Shown here one piece after another: positions 16,770-24,441 of a stretch of DNA of 64,000 nucleotides. Below the pieces are notes generated by a model, which was not told the DNA's origin, did no database searches, and saw only the letters and a list, made by a program, of their open reading frames with translations. Numbering within the stretch: the first letter of the stretch is position 1; every line of letters starts with the position of its first letter. The stretch is from Bradyrhizobium sp. WSM3983. GTDB taxonomy: Bacteria > Pseudomonadota > Alphaproteobacteria > Rhizobiales > Xanthobacteraceae. The stretch spans positions 248,001 through 312,000 of the forward strand of contig NZ_AXAY01000006.1 of NCBI RefSeq assembly GCF_000473045.1, given 5' to 3'. Both the position numbers and the translations under genes were made by a program.

Positions 16770-17960
16770 GTGGCGAGAAAAAAACGCATCGGCATTCTCA
16801 CGGGCGGCGGCGACGTCCCCGGCCTCAATGCAATCATCAAGACCGTGACTTATCGCGGCAGCGAGGACGACATCGAAGTCGTCGGGCTCCGCCGCGGTTG
16901 GGAGGCCCTCACGCATCTGAACCTCGACGACCCCGCCAGCAAATCCCACTACCTCATTCCGCTCAATCGCGAAAATACGCGCATCATCGACCGACGCGGC
17001 GGGACCGTGCTGCACTCGAGCCGCACCAATCCCTCAAAAATGAAAAGGCTGCCCGATCATCTCGTCGGCCAAGACCCTCCGGTCTCGGATAGTGCCAAGG
17101 GCGCTAGCTCAGCCAAGACCTGGGACCTCACCGGCCAGGTACTGGCGAACCTCTCCGGGCTCGGCATCGATCACCTGATCGCCATCGGCGGTGACGACAC
17201 GCTCAGCTACGCGGACAAGCTCAGCGGACTCGGCGTCAAGATCATCGCCATCCCGAAGACGATGGACAACGATGTCCGCAATACCGAGTACTGCATCGGC
17301 TTCTCGACCGCGATCACCCGCGCCAGCGACGCCATCCAGCGGCAGCGCACCACTGTCGGCTCACACGAGCGAGTTGGAATTTTCCGCATCTTTGGCCGCG
17401 ATGCCGGATTCACGGCACTCTATACTGCATACGCAACTTCGATCCGATGCGTGATACCGGAGTACAAAGTCAATCTTGATAAGCTGATCGAGTTGCTGCG
17501 CGAGGAAAAGCGCGCCAACCCAAGCAACTACGCGCTGATCGTGCTCAGCGAAGGCGCCGAGTGGGAGGGCTACAAGATGCAGGAATACGGCGAACCTGAC
17601 GCCTACGGTCACCGCAAAAGGACGAGCGTGGCCGAAGCGCTTGCCGACGAGATCAAGCAGCGCGCCGGCGAGGAGACCATCGTCTCTGATCTCACCTACG
17701 ATCTGCGATCGGGCGATCCTGACTTCATCGACAAGCTCGTCGCCCTGACTTTTGGTAACATGGCCTATGATGCGATCCTGGAGGGCAAGACCGGCCTTAT
17801 GTCGGCGCTGGTCGAGGGACGCTACGACCTGGTCCCCATCCCTGACGCCAGGCTCGGGCCGCGCGTATTGGACGTCGCCAGCACATACAACACGGAGCGC
17901 TACCGTCCTCTCTATTCCAACAAGCGGGGGCTGCCGATCTTCCTCAACCGCGCGTCTTAA
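16770..17960 (+). CDS. 6-phosphofructokinase, predicted pyrophosphate-dependent
   Basis: 396-residue PfkA-superfamily enzyme. The nucleotide/phosphate loop GGGDVPGLN is at residues 12-20, GGDDT at 140-144 and the catalytic PKTMDND at 162-168. By the established rule for this family, Asp at the place of E. coli Gly104 (second D of GGDDT) and Lys at the place of Gly124 (PKTMDND) mark use of pyrophosphate rather than ATP, so the reaction is probably reversible. The GTG at 16770 sits 5 nt after a perfect AGGAGG; a GTG at 16764 overlaps that site. It follows the FBP aldolase/phosphatase and is likely cotranscribed. Confidence 0.9.
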   Translation: MARKKRIGILTGGGDVPGLNAIIKTVTYRGSEDDIEVVGLRRGWEALTHLNLDDPASKSHYLIPLNRENTRIIDRRGGTVLHSSRTNPSKMKRLPDHLVGQDPPVSDSAKGASSAKTWDLTGQVLANLSGLGIDHLIAIGGDDTLSYADKLSGLGVKIIAIPKTMDNDVRNTEYCIGFSTAITRASDAIQRQRTTVGSHERVGIFRIFGRDAGFTALYTAYATSIRCVIPEYKVNLDKLIELLREEKRANPSNYALIVLSEGAEWEGYKMQEYGEPDAYGHRKRTSVAEALADEIKQRAGEETIVSDLTYDLRSGDPDFIDKLVALTFGNMAYDAILEGKTGLMSALVEGRYDLVPIPDARLGPRVLDVASTYNTERYRPLYSNKRGLPIFLNRAS

Positions 17961-18049
17961 GCGTCCATCGGCATCCCGGGTGAATCTGCCGGGACGATAA
18001 TCCCGTCGGATCCGAGTTTGCCAGATTGCGCAAAAAGCGAAACCAAATC

Positions 18050-18083
18050 AAAGAAGTCTTGGGAATAAAGAAGTCTTGGGAAT
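18050..18083. repeat. 17-bp perfect tandem duplication beside tRNA-Glu
   Basis: AAAGAAGTCTTGGGAAT occurs twice head to tail (18050-18066 and 18067-18083), ending two bases before the encoded CCA of tRNA-Glu. It lies at the 3' side of the tRNA, where integrases recombine, so it may be a scar of an insertion and excision. Confidence 0.8.
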
Positions 18084-18085
18084 TT

Positions 18086-18160
18086 TGGCGCTCCCTAGCG
18101 GAATCGAACCGCTCTCTCCACCGTGAAAGGGTGGCGTCCTAACCGATAGACGAAGGGAGC
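18086..18160 (-). tRNA. tRNA-Glu (UUC anticodon)
   Basis: 75 nt including an encoded CCA. The acceptor arms GCTCCCT and AGGGAGC pair perfectly, with discriminator G. The anticodon loop reads CTTTCAC with anticodon TTC, and the T arm GCGGTTCGATTCCGC is standard. Confidence 0.95.
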
Positions 18161-18388
18161 AAACGCAAGGCCAGGCCGCATTTGGCGACAGGCCCGCCGG
18201 CCGGCCGAGTCGTGCCCGGCGGCTTGCAGCGGGCGAACGTATAGTGGCCTTTGGGTCCGTGGGCAAGCCGTTCCGGAACGCTCTTTTGGGCCCGGTGGAT
18301 AGCCTGCCCCGGGATCATTCGGGCGGCGATTTCAACCGTTTCTTAGGGTTCCCTGGGCTAGCGCTGGAGCGGGAGATATCTTTCGCCA

Positions 18389-18643
18389 ATGCCACAGCCC
18401 AAGAAGCGCGCGGCCCGCAAACTGCTGTCGCGGCACGCCTGGATCACGCTCGATGGCGGATTCGCGGCGCGGCATTGCCTGGTCCAGGACATCTCGACCT
18501 CGGGCGCCAAGATCACGATGGACGAGGATGCGAGCCAGCTTCCGGGCGTGATCCGGATGGCCTTCGCGCGCGATGCAAGGACCGGGCGGAGCTGCCAGGT
18601 GATCTGGCGGCGCGGCAAATCGGCCGGCATCAAGTTCCTCTGA
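18389..18643 (+). CDS. Small PilZ domain protein
   Basis: 84-residue single PilZ domain. It starts MPQPKKRAARKLLSRHAW, giving an RxxxR-like basic motif, and continues with VQDISTSGAKI, the D/NxSxxG motif for cyclic-di-GMP binding, and a final CQVIWRRGKSAGIKFL strand typical of short alphaproteobacterial PilZ proteins. The basic residue spacing at the N-terminus is not the textbook RxxxR, so ligand binding is less sure than the fold. Confidence 0.8.
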   Translation: MPQPKKRAARKLLSRHAWITLDGGFAARHCLVQDISTSGAKITMDEDASQLPGVIRMAFARDARTGRSCQVIWRRGKSAGIKFL

Positions 18644-18688
18644 CGTGGCCCGATAGCGCGCAGCCCGGGTCCGGGCTACAAGGCGTAG

Positions 18689-18940
18689 ATGCGTCTCACC
18701 GTCCTCTTCCTGATCGCTCTCGCTACGACCTCCACGGCCGGGGCCGAGACCTTGCGGCTGCCGCCGGCGGAGCAAGCGCAGTCCGGCAGGGCCCTGCCGC
18801 TGAAGGGCACCGCCGGGTCTGCCAAGGGGTCTGCCAACGCCAATGGCTGTGCCTCCTATGGGCGGGGCTTCACCATGGTCGAGGGGACCTGCGTGAAGAT
18901 CGGCGGCGCGGTCAGGGTCGACGCCGTGACCGGGCGCTGA
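18689..18940 (+). CDS. Small secreted protein with porin-like cysteine motif
   Basis: 83 residues with a signal peptide (MRLTVLFLIALATTSTAGAE). The C-terminal part NGCASYGRGFTMVEGTCVKIGGAVRVD resembles the first extracellular-turn region of rhizobial general porins, where two cysteines flank a GxGF...GTxTC(I/V)KIGGxVR motif, but no barrel follows. It could be a free-standing domain that uses the same cysteine-bridged plug, or a porin-derived fragment. The ORF is intact. Confidence 0.7.
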   Translation: MRLTVLFLIALATTSTAGAETLRLPPAEQAQSGRALPLKGTAGSAKGSANANGCASYGRGFTMVEGTCVKIGGAVRVDAVTGR

Positions 18941-18947
18941 GGGGCGG

Positions 18948-19115
18948 ATGTCGCCGGACCTGTTGCGGCTCGATCTGCTCGTCCCCGCGCTGATGTATTG
19001 CGCGCTGCTGTGGTGGGTCGGACGCGGGTTCTCATGGATCGCAAAGCTCACGACCGCGGTCGTCACGCTGGTGCTGATCGTCGTCGTCGTGCTGGTCGAG
19101 CGCGGCTGGCACTAA
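18948..19115 (+). CDS. Short two-segment membrane protein
   Basis: 55-residue protein MSPDLLRLDLLVPALMYC... with two predicted membrane helices (residues about 8-24 and 34-50, the latter VVTLVLIVVVVLV) joined by a basic turn. It starts 7 bp after the stop of the previous small secreted protein, with GGGGCGG before the ATG, so the two are probably one unit. Function unknown. Confidence 0.6.
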   Translation: MSPDLLRLDLLVPALMYCALLWWVGRGFSWIAKLTTAVVTLVLIVVVVLVERGWH

Positions 19116-19232
19116 GGCCCCACAACAAGACCGCGAAAACAACCCCACGCACAGTAGCCGTCACGTGCCGGCGGTTTGCGCGGTCACAGCCAATCAGCGC
19201 GCGCTCACCAGAGCTTAAGCCGCGTCAGCGGC

Positions 19233-19871
19233 TCACGACATCGGCGGGGCCACGTGCTGCACGAATCCGGGCCTGCGGCCGAGCTCGGCGAGCCACCGCG
19301 TCAGGTTCGGCTGCGCCGGACGGGTGATCCCCTCGACGCCGAGCCAGCGCCGCGCATAGGCGCCGATCGCGATATCGGCCAGCGTGAACTGGTCGCCTTC
19401 CATGAAGGGCCGCGAGGCCAGATGGTGGTCGGCGATGGCCCAGACCTCGGCGGCCGCATCGACATCCCTTTGGATCTTGACCATGTCGCGCTCGCCAGGT
19501 GCCGTGCGCACGATGCCCCAGAACACCGGGCGGTCGACCGGCTGCACCATCGACAGCGTCCAGTCGAGCCAGCGGTCGACGCCGGCGCGCTTCTTCGGCG
19601 GCTCCGGATAGATCGGCGTGCCGCGTCCATGCGCCATGCAGAGATAGCGCATGATCGAATTGGATTCCCACAGCGCATAGTCGCCCTCGACCAGCGTCGG
19701 GATCCGCGCATTGGGGTTCATCGCGAGATAGTCGGGCTCGCGGGTCTTGCCATATGCCATGCCGGCGTCGATGCGCTGATAGGGCAGGTCGAGCTCGGCC
19801 AGGCACCACAGCACCTTCTGCACGTTGACCGAGTTGGCCCGGCCCCAGATCGTCAGTTTTGTCTCTGGCAT
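19233..19871 (-). CDS. Glutathione S-transferase family protein
   Basis: 212-residue GST. The N-terminal thioredoxin-like domain begins TKLTIWGRANSVNVQKVLWCLAELDLPY, with the usual NPNARIPTLVEGDYALWESNSIMRYL glutathione-binding block (cis-proline in RIPTL, ES in WESNS). The C-terminal helical domain contains FTLADIAIGAYARRW, the conserved N-capping box. ATG at 19871 has GGGAGGAG before it, so the longer upstream extension is rejected. Substrate unknown. Confidence 0.92.
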   Translation of the reverse strand: MPETKLTIWGRANSVNVQKVLWCLAELDLPYQRIDAGMAYGKTREPDYLAMNPNARIPTLVEGDYALWESNSIMRYLCMAHGRGTPIYPEPPKKRAGVDRWLDWTLSMVQPVDRPVFWGIVRTAPGERDMVKIQRDVDAAAEVWAIADHHLASRPFMEGDQFTLADIAIGAYARRWLGVEGITRPAQPNLTRWLAELGRRPGFVQHVAPPMS

Positions 19872-19956
19872 GTGGCTCCTCCCGCAGCATTGTTGCGCGG
19901 GTGATAGCAGGAATCCCGCGCAAAGGGCGATGCGCATTGCCGCGAGCCCCTCATGC

Positions 19957-19980
19957 AAAAAGCTCCGCCCGAGGCGGAGC
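19957..19980 (-). terminator. Intrinsic terminator after the 26-residue membrane protein gene
   Basis: On the minus strand GCTCCGCC-TCGG-GGCGGAGC-type stem followed by TTTTTGC. It lies 26 bp after the stop of the small gene at 20006-20086 and before the GST start. Confidence 0.8.
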
Positions 19981-20005
19981 ATTCATTGCAGGCTTCATCA
20001 GGCAA

Positions 20006-20086
20006 TCAGTGGCCGAAGAACAGCCACAGCAGAATGATCACCGGGATCGGCACGCCCAGCAGCCACAGCAATAGTCCTCGTCCCAT
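20006..20086 (-). CDS. 26-residue membrane protein
   Basis: Reads MGRGLLLWLLGVPIPVIILL and six more residues ending FFGH: one membrane helix with a Gly-Val-Pro-Ile-Pro break. Support for coding is a strong GGAGGAGG ribosome site 6 nt before the ATG and an intrinsic terminator just downstream. I recall very similar tiny proteins in many rhizobial genomes, but cannot check. It may be a membrane-stress or accessory subunit peptide; function unknown. Confidence 0.7.
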   Translation of the reverse strand: MGRGLLLWLLGVPIPVIILLWLFFGH

Positions 20087-20157
20087 TGCGTCCTCCTCCA
20101 ATCGCATTGTGAGGGAGAGAACGCAGCGGGAGAGGGCCTGTTCCAGCGGCGCGCGCG

Positions 20158-20610
20158 TTACCAGTGACCCGTGTTCGGCATCGACGACCACGGCTCGGCC
20201 GGCGCCTTCGGCTCGCCCTTCTGCAAGATCTCGATCGAGTGCAGATCGGGCGAGCGGACGAAGGCCATGTTGCCGTCGCGCGGCGGCCGGTTGATGGTGA
20301 CGCCGGCCTTCATCAGCTTCTCGCAGGTGGCGTAGATGTCGTCGACCTCATAGGCGAGATGGCCGAAGAAGCGGTCCTCGCCATAGGTCTCCTCGTCCCA
20401 ATTCCAGGTGAGCTCGACCAGCGGCGCGCCGCGCGTCTGCGGCTGCTTCTTCAGCGCCTCGAGATCGTCCGACGAGCACAGGAACACCAACGTAAAACGC
20501 CCCTTGTCGTTCTCGATCCGCCGCACCTCCTTCAGCCCCAGCGCATCCTGGTAAAACTTCAGCGCGACATCGAGATTGCGCACGCGCAGCATGGTGTGAA
20601 GATATCGCAT
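20158..20610 (-). CDS. gloA: Lactoylglutathione lyase (glyoxalase I)
   Basis: 150-residue vicinal oxygen chelate enzyme converting the methylglyoxal-glutathione adduct to S-lactoylglutathione. Metal ligands expected for the family are visible: H5 in MRYLHTM, Glu in LVELTWNWD, His in FFGHLAYEV and Glu in HSIEIL. MLRVRNLDVALKFYQDALG is the standard N-terminal block. ATG at 20610 is used; the in-frame extension upstream is Pro/Ser-rich and unrelated. Confidence 0.93.
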   Translation of the reverse strand: MRYLHTMLRVRNLDVALKFYQDALGLKEVRRIENDKGRFTLVFLCSSDDLEALKKQPQTRGAPLVELTWNWDEETYGEDRFFGHLAYEVDDIYATCEKLMKAGVTINRPPRDGNMAFVRSPDLHSIEILQKGEPKAPAEPWSSMPNTGHW

Positions 20611-20910
20611 GGTTGTTGCTCCCTTGGTGGTCGGAGGGTTTTGCTTTGGGCCGAAACGGCGGGGGTAGGAGATAGCAGGAAATGGGGATGAGGGGCAGGG
20701 GGCGGAGGCAAATGTGCGTGAGGGGGCGGCTGATAGCTCAAAATAAGCGAGCCCGGACAAACGCCATCAACTCAGTGCAGGCGCTCCTATCAGGGACTAT
20801 AAGGCGCATACCGAGCACGTATGCGTTCCGAGGCGCGCACAGTTGGCCTTCTTAGAAATCGTCTCCATCGGAAACTTGCTCGTAAGCATCCGGCGTAGGC
20901 CACAGGCGGG
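20611..20910. other. Intergenic region upstream of gloA
   Basis: Three hundred bases holding the gloA promoter and the left edge of a lower-GC accessory patch. No supported gene or strong structure seen. Confidence 0.5.
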
Positions 20911-21213
20911 TTAGCCCTTACCCGACGACGAAATCAGAAAAGGCAGAAGCGCTAGGAATATGGTGAGGATCGGCATGCCATAAAACGCGATCAGGGCCGG
21001 CACACGCCGATTAGAATAGCGCTCATTCAGGATCGCATGAACAATGCGATTAGTTTCCTGCCAGCCGCTTCCGCTATTTCGGATATCGTTCAGAGCAGCT
21101 CTCCGAATAGTAGCAATGAATGCGACATAGACAGCCATCAGAACGAGATATACGTAGAATCCGTACTCACCGATCGGCTTGACCATTTCCTGAAGCGCCG
21201 CATGGATACCCAT
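20911..21213 (-). CDS. Small membrane protein of the accessory patch
   Basis: 100 residues with two membrane segments (YGFYVYLVLMAVYVAFIATI and ALIAFYGMPILTIFLALLPFLI) separated by a soluble stretch with NDIRNSGSGWQETNRIVHAILNERYSNRR. No family recognised. Base composition is visibly less GC-rich than the flanking core genes, as for the next three genes. Confidence 0.65.
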   Translation of the reverse strand: MGIHAALQEMVKPIGEYGFYVYLVLMAVYVAFIATIRRAALNDIRNSGSGWQETNRIVHAILNERYSNRRVPALIAFYGMPILTIFLALLPFLISSSGKG

Positions 21214-21386
21214 GGCTGATTGCCCTTTCTAGAGACATTTTGCGAATAACTCTCTAGCAATGCTGGCAACATGATACGATAGTCGTCACGCAGCAGCGTT
21301 ATCAGTTCGCAGATCACGCCGCTTGCACAGCAATCGCTGATCCCGGCTTCCAATTCCAGGGGCAGAAGCTCGTCGAGCCGATGGGC

Positions 21387-21420
21387 CGGAGATTACGGTG
21401 ATGGTGCTAGTACCGTAATT
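21387..21420. repeat. GATTACGGTG-type dispersed repeat, copy 1
   Basis: CGGAGATTACGGTG at 21387-21400 with a partly inverted match (GTACCGTAATTCAG) directly after. The same core recurs at 23390-23403 (CGGAGATTACGGTG) and in inverted or variant form at 24184-24196 (GCAATTACCGTGC) and 24267-24281 (GTCACCGTAATTCCA), so copies bracket the genes of this patch. Similar short motifs often derive from REP-like or transposon-end sequences. Confidence 0.5.
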
Positions 21421-21454
21421 CAGGTGGTGTCGGACATTGAACGCGGCTCTTCGG

Positions 21455-22573
21455 TCAGTCGTCCTTCGCGGGTGGCTTAAGTACTCGGCTGATAGCCCGC
21501 TCGTGATCGCCTTGGCGATTCTCGAACCTGAAATTGAGAATCCTCTGAACCTCGGTCGTCTTGTCTGCGGTGGGTGGCCCGTAGAAATCAATGCCGAGAA
21601 AGCCGGTGAGGAGGAGCCGATAAAGCGTTGGCGCAAACTGAAAGAGATTTCGGCCGCTCGATTTAACAACTAGGCGGTCGTCCGATAGTGCATTCCCATG
21701 CAGGTAGTCGTTCCGAGCGTGGTACATTTCGCCATATATCCAGCAGGGAAGATTTCCCTTTCGACGTCTCCCACTGCGGCCGAGATAGCAGTCGTGGACA
21801 ATGTCTTTGCAGTCCGCCATCCGCCAATCGACGCTTTCCAATACCCTGTAAACCTCTTTTAGTCCGGCATCGCCGTCCTGAGGATGGGTTAGGATTTCAA
21901 AAGCACTAACCCAGAGCGCAACGTGTCGGCCGAGCGACTGAGCCGTGAGGTCAACTAATGGGGGTATCTGTGCTGCAGCATGAGCCATGTTCAACGATCG
22001 GAATAGAGCGCGGCTCCTCCAGGTGGCAGAAGACCTTGAAAATCGACGCGGCCATTCCCCGAGCAAGGCATTGAGTAGAGTTTCGTCCGTGTCCAGTCCT
22101 TCCGATCGAGAGGTCGGTAGTCCGGCGATGGACTGGCCCATAAAATCATCAATCGTGTCCATGCCCAGCATGGCTGGATTATCAGTAACCAGGATGTTGA
22201 GTTCCTTACTTAGGTTCCAGGCATAAAAATCGAAGAAGGTCGAATATTGGTGGGATCGCGCGTTGGAATAGAGGATCGAACTTGTCTTGTTGTGCGCCAC
22301 TGCGGAAATCGAAATTGCGTCGCGGAAACCGCCTATTGCCTCGTGAGATCTAACCCACTTTGGAGCGTCTTCGCGCATGAGAACGACGCTCGGTGTCACC
22401 TTGCGCCTGAATGCGTCGGTGAAGGATCGGAGGAATTTCGGGAAGTTCTTGTTGGTTTTGCCGTACTCCTTGCACCGCGAGTCGTCTGGCGAAACCAGCG
22501 CGACATACTCGACCTCGATGGGGTCTTTGACGAACACATTCGGAAGAGTGAATACGGGTATCCAGCCGGACAT
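21455..22573 (-). CDS. Protein with C-terminal Apea-like HEPN motif
   Basis: 372-residue soluble protein from the ATG at 22573, two bases after the stop of the next gene. The C-terminal region contains R287-N-D-Y-L-H292 in MYHARNDYLHGN, the RxxxxH signature of HEPN domains (Apea-like type), which in many families is an RNase active site of defence or toxin systems. The N-terminal half (FVKDPIEVEYVALVSPDD ... FFDFYAWNLSKELNILV) is not recognised and may be a sensor. Together with the upstream gene it makes a two-gene HEPN unit of unusual composition. RNase activity is inference. Confidence 0.65.
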   Translation of the reverse strand: MSGWIPVFTLPNVFVKDPIEVEYVALVSPDDSRCKEYGKTNKNFPKFLRSFTDAFRRKVTPSVVLMREDAPKWVRSHEAIGGFRDAISISAVAHNKTSSILYSNARSHQYSTFFDFYAWNLSKELNILVTDNPAMLGMDTIDDFMGQSIAGLPTSRSEGLDTDETLLNALLGEWPRRFSRSSATWRSRALFRSLNMAHAAAQIPPLVDLTAQSLGRHVALWVSAFEILTHPQDGDAGLKEVYRVLESVDWRMADCKDIVHDCYLGRSGRRRKGNLPCWIYGEMYHARNDYLHGNALSDDRLVVKSSGRNLFQFAPTLYRLLLTGFLGIDFYGPPTADKTTEVQRILNFRFENRQGDHERAISRVLKPPAKDD

Positions 22574-22575
22574 TA

Positions 22576-23268
22576 TCACACGTAATGAGCAATGGAGTTC
22601 TTGCGGCGCGGCCGGGCCTTCGCACGTGTCGGCTTCTGAGCCCGCGTTGGTAATGTCGACAAGGGCTTGAACTTGGGCCGGGCGGGAACCTTGCCGTGCT
22701 TGCGAACGTGAGGCCAAAGGGAGGCCATGTGGCGTTCGATATCATCGCACTTTGCGCACATCCAGCGGCTGAGTTGATATAGCTCCTTGTCCTTCAGCTT
22801 ACCGGCCCGCGGGTTGCTGTGCTGGATGCGAGCATCCATCTCGGTCGCGCCTGACGCCCCAAAGAAGATGATGGGTGAATGGACCAGGTCGTTTCTGGTG
22901 TGGGACAGCTTGTTGATCTCGGTAATCGCCCAGATGTATTCCTCAAAGATGAGCACCCGCTGTTCTTTTTGGACGTCACCCTTCCAGGCCCGGAGCAAAT
23001 GAGTTGAAGACTGGAGTGCAGCAATAAGCACGTCCCGCTGGACCAAATCACTCTTGATCGAATGCCACATCGAATTCGCGACATGGGGCGGGCATTCGGT
23101 TGCCTGTTCGAAGACGCCCACGAGGCTCTCCTGCAGAAGGGCCCACGTCTGGACCAACCGGCCAAGTTCATACTGCATCCGCCTGCGGTCTCTCGCGGAC
23201 TGACGTTTCTGAGCCGTCGTCTTGCGGGAGATTTTGATCTTGATAGTCTCAACCAAGTTTGACCTCAC
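22576..23268 (-). CDS. HEPN-like protein with RNDLVH motif
   Basis: 230 residues, mostly helical. A central helix-turn carries R125-N-D-L-V-H130 in NKLSHTRNDLVHSPI, again the RxxxxH HEPN signature. The region before it (YELGRLVQTWALLQESLVGVFEQ) and after resembles short alphaproteobacterial proteins with a W..LE...RN.LVH layout. The C-terminus is strongly basic (PTRAQKPTRAKARPRRKN), suggesting nucleic-acid contact. It is the upstream partner in an operon with the other HEPN-motif gene. No antitoxin such as MNT is visible. Confidence 0.65.
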   Translation of the reverse strand: MRSNLVETIKIKISRKTTAQKRQSARDRRRMQYELGRLVQTWALLQESLVGVFEQATECPPHVANSMWHSIKSDLVQRDVLIAALQSSTHLLRAWKGDVQKEQRVLIFEEYIWAITEINKLSHTRNDLVHSPIIFFGASGATEMDARIQHSNPRAGKLKDKELYQLSRWMCAKCDDIERHMASLWPHVRKHGKVPARPKFKPLSTLPTRAQKPTRAKARPRRKNSIAHYV

Positions 23269-23465
23269 GGATCGGGGCGTTGGGGCGGAAGCTTACCTGC
23301 GCAATCATAAATTGCCAAACCGGTTAGGGTTGTGTGCATCGTAGGATTGGCGCTCGGCGCGGATTGATCGCGTCACGCAGAAGCTACCCGACGGAGATTA
23401 CGGTGCCAGCGCCGTCATCGGATGCGGACCTGGAACTGGATGGACCGCTTTGCCATACTGGCAGC

Positions 23466-24080
23466 ATGAGCAAGATCTTTCATCTCTTTACCCCAGGGGC
23501 TGATCCTGTCTGCGCGCCACTTCTGCTACTGCATGGTACTGGTGGCACCGAACTTGACCTGCTGCCTTTGGCTCGAGACCTGTCTCCCGAGACGTCGACC
23601 CTTAGTGTCCGAGGAACCGTTGCCATTGAAGGCGGCTTCGCGTTTTTCCATCGACATCCGGACCGGACAGTCAATGAAGCGGACATAACAGAGCGCGCTT
23701 CAACGCTAGCCAGCTTCATCGAGAAATGTAGCTCGTATCACGGATTTGCGGCTCCGATCGCGGTAGGTTTTTCGAATGGCGCGATAATGACCGCGGCCCT
23801 GCTCCTGACCAGACCCAGCCTACTCAGTGGCGCTATTCTGTTTCGACCGCTGTCGCCGCTATCGAAAGACCTGCCAGCGAGGATGCATGCGACGCCCGTC
23901 CTGATCATCGATGGAAAGAATGACACCCGTCGATCGCGCGGCGATGGTCTCAGGCTCGCCGAGAGGCTGACACGCGCAGGCGCCGCAGTGACGCATCATG
24001 TCCTTCACGCGGGACACGCGATCACGTCGGGGGACAGACAGATCGCACGAGGGTGGTTTGCCAAGAGAGTCCAGACATAG
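23466..24080 (+). CDS. Alpha/beta hydrolase (carboxylesterase/phospholipase type)
   Basis: 204-residue serine hydrolase. The oxyanion block is LLLHGTGGTELDLLPLA, the nucleophile is in GFSNGAI, the acidic residue is probably the Asp of IIDGKNDTRRS and the catalytic His is in LHAGHAIT. The architecture matches small bacterial carboxylesterases such as MhqD/YpfH. ATG at 23466 is used rather than an upstream start lacking the fold. It lies divergent from the HEPN pair within the same patch. Substrate unknown. Confidence 0.85.
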   Translation: MSKIFHLFTPGADPVCAPLLLLHGTGGTELDLLPLARDLSPETSTLSVRGTVAIEGGFAFFHRHPDRTVNEADITERASTLASFIEKCSSYHGFAAPIAVGFSNGAIMTAALLLTRPSLLSGAILFRPLSPLSKDLPARMHATPVLIIDGKNDTRRSRGDGLRLAERLTRAGAAVTHHVLHAGHAITSGDRQIARGWFAKRVQT

Positions 24081-24441
24081 GAGTGGTCTGGCGGCCTTGC
24101 CGTAAGGCCGCTGCGCCGGCAACGGCTCGAACGCACTGATCGCCGCGCCCGCCTTGCAGGGAGCGCGGGCGATAAGCTCGCCGCAATTACCGTGCCAGTC
24201 CAGCACTCAATTGTCGCTGCCCGCAGGGCGCGATCGGAGCCGCAGGGTAGCAACGGCAAGCTGAGTGCCGTCACCGTAATTCCATACGCTTAAGTGGGGC
24301 GTGACGACGGGCCGGCTCGAAGCGATTGCGGAGACTGGACCGGCTAAACTTGGATCCAGCACGCGCAATTTGCAATTGACTAAACTCTTAGTACCTGAAA
24401 AAGAGGAGAAACAAAAAACCATTTAAACCGAGGCTCTTTAA
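24081..24441. other. Intergenic region with repeat motifs
   Basis: About 360 bp between the hydrolase and the PEP-CTERM gene. It carries two variant copies of the GATTACGGTG-type repeat (24184-24196 and 24267-24281). The last 80 bp are AT-rich and should hold the promoter of the next gene. No gene supported. Confidence 0.5.
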
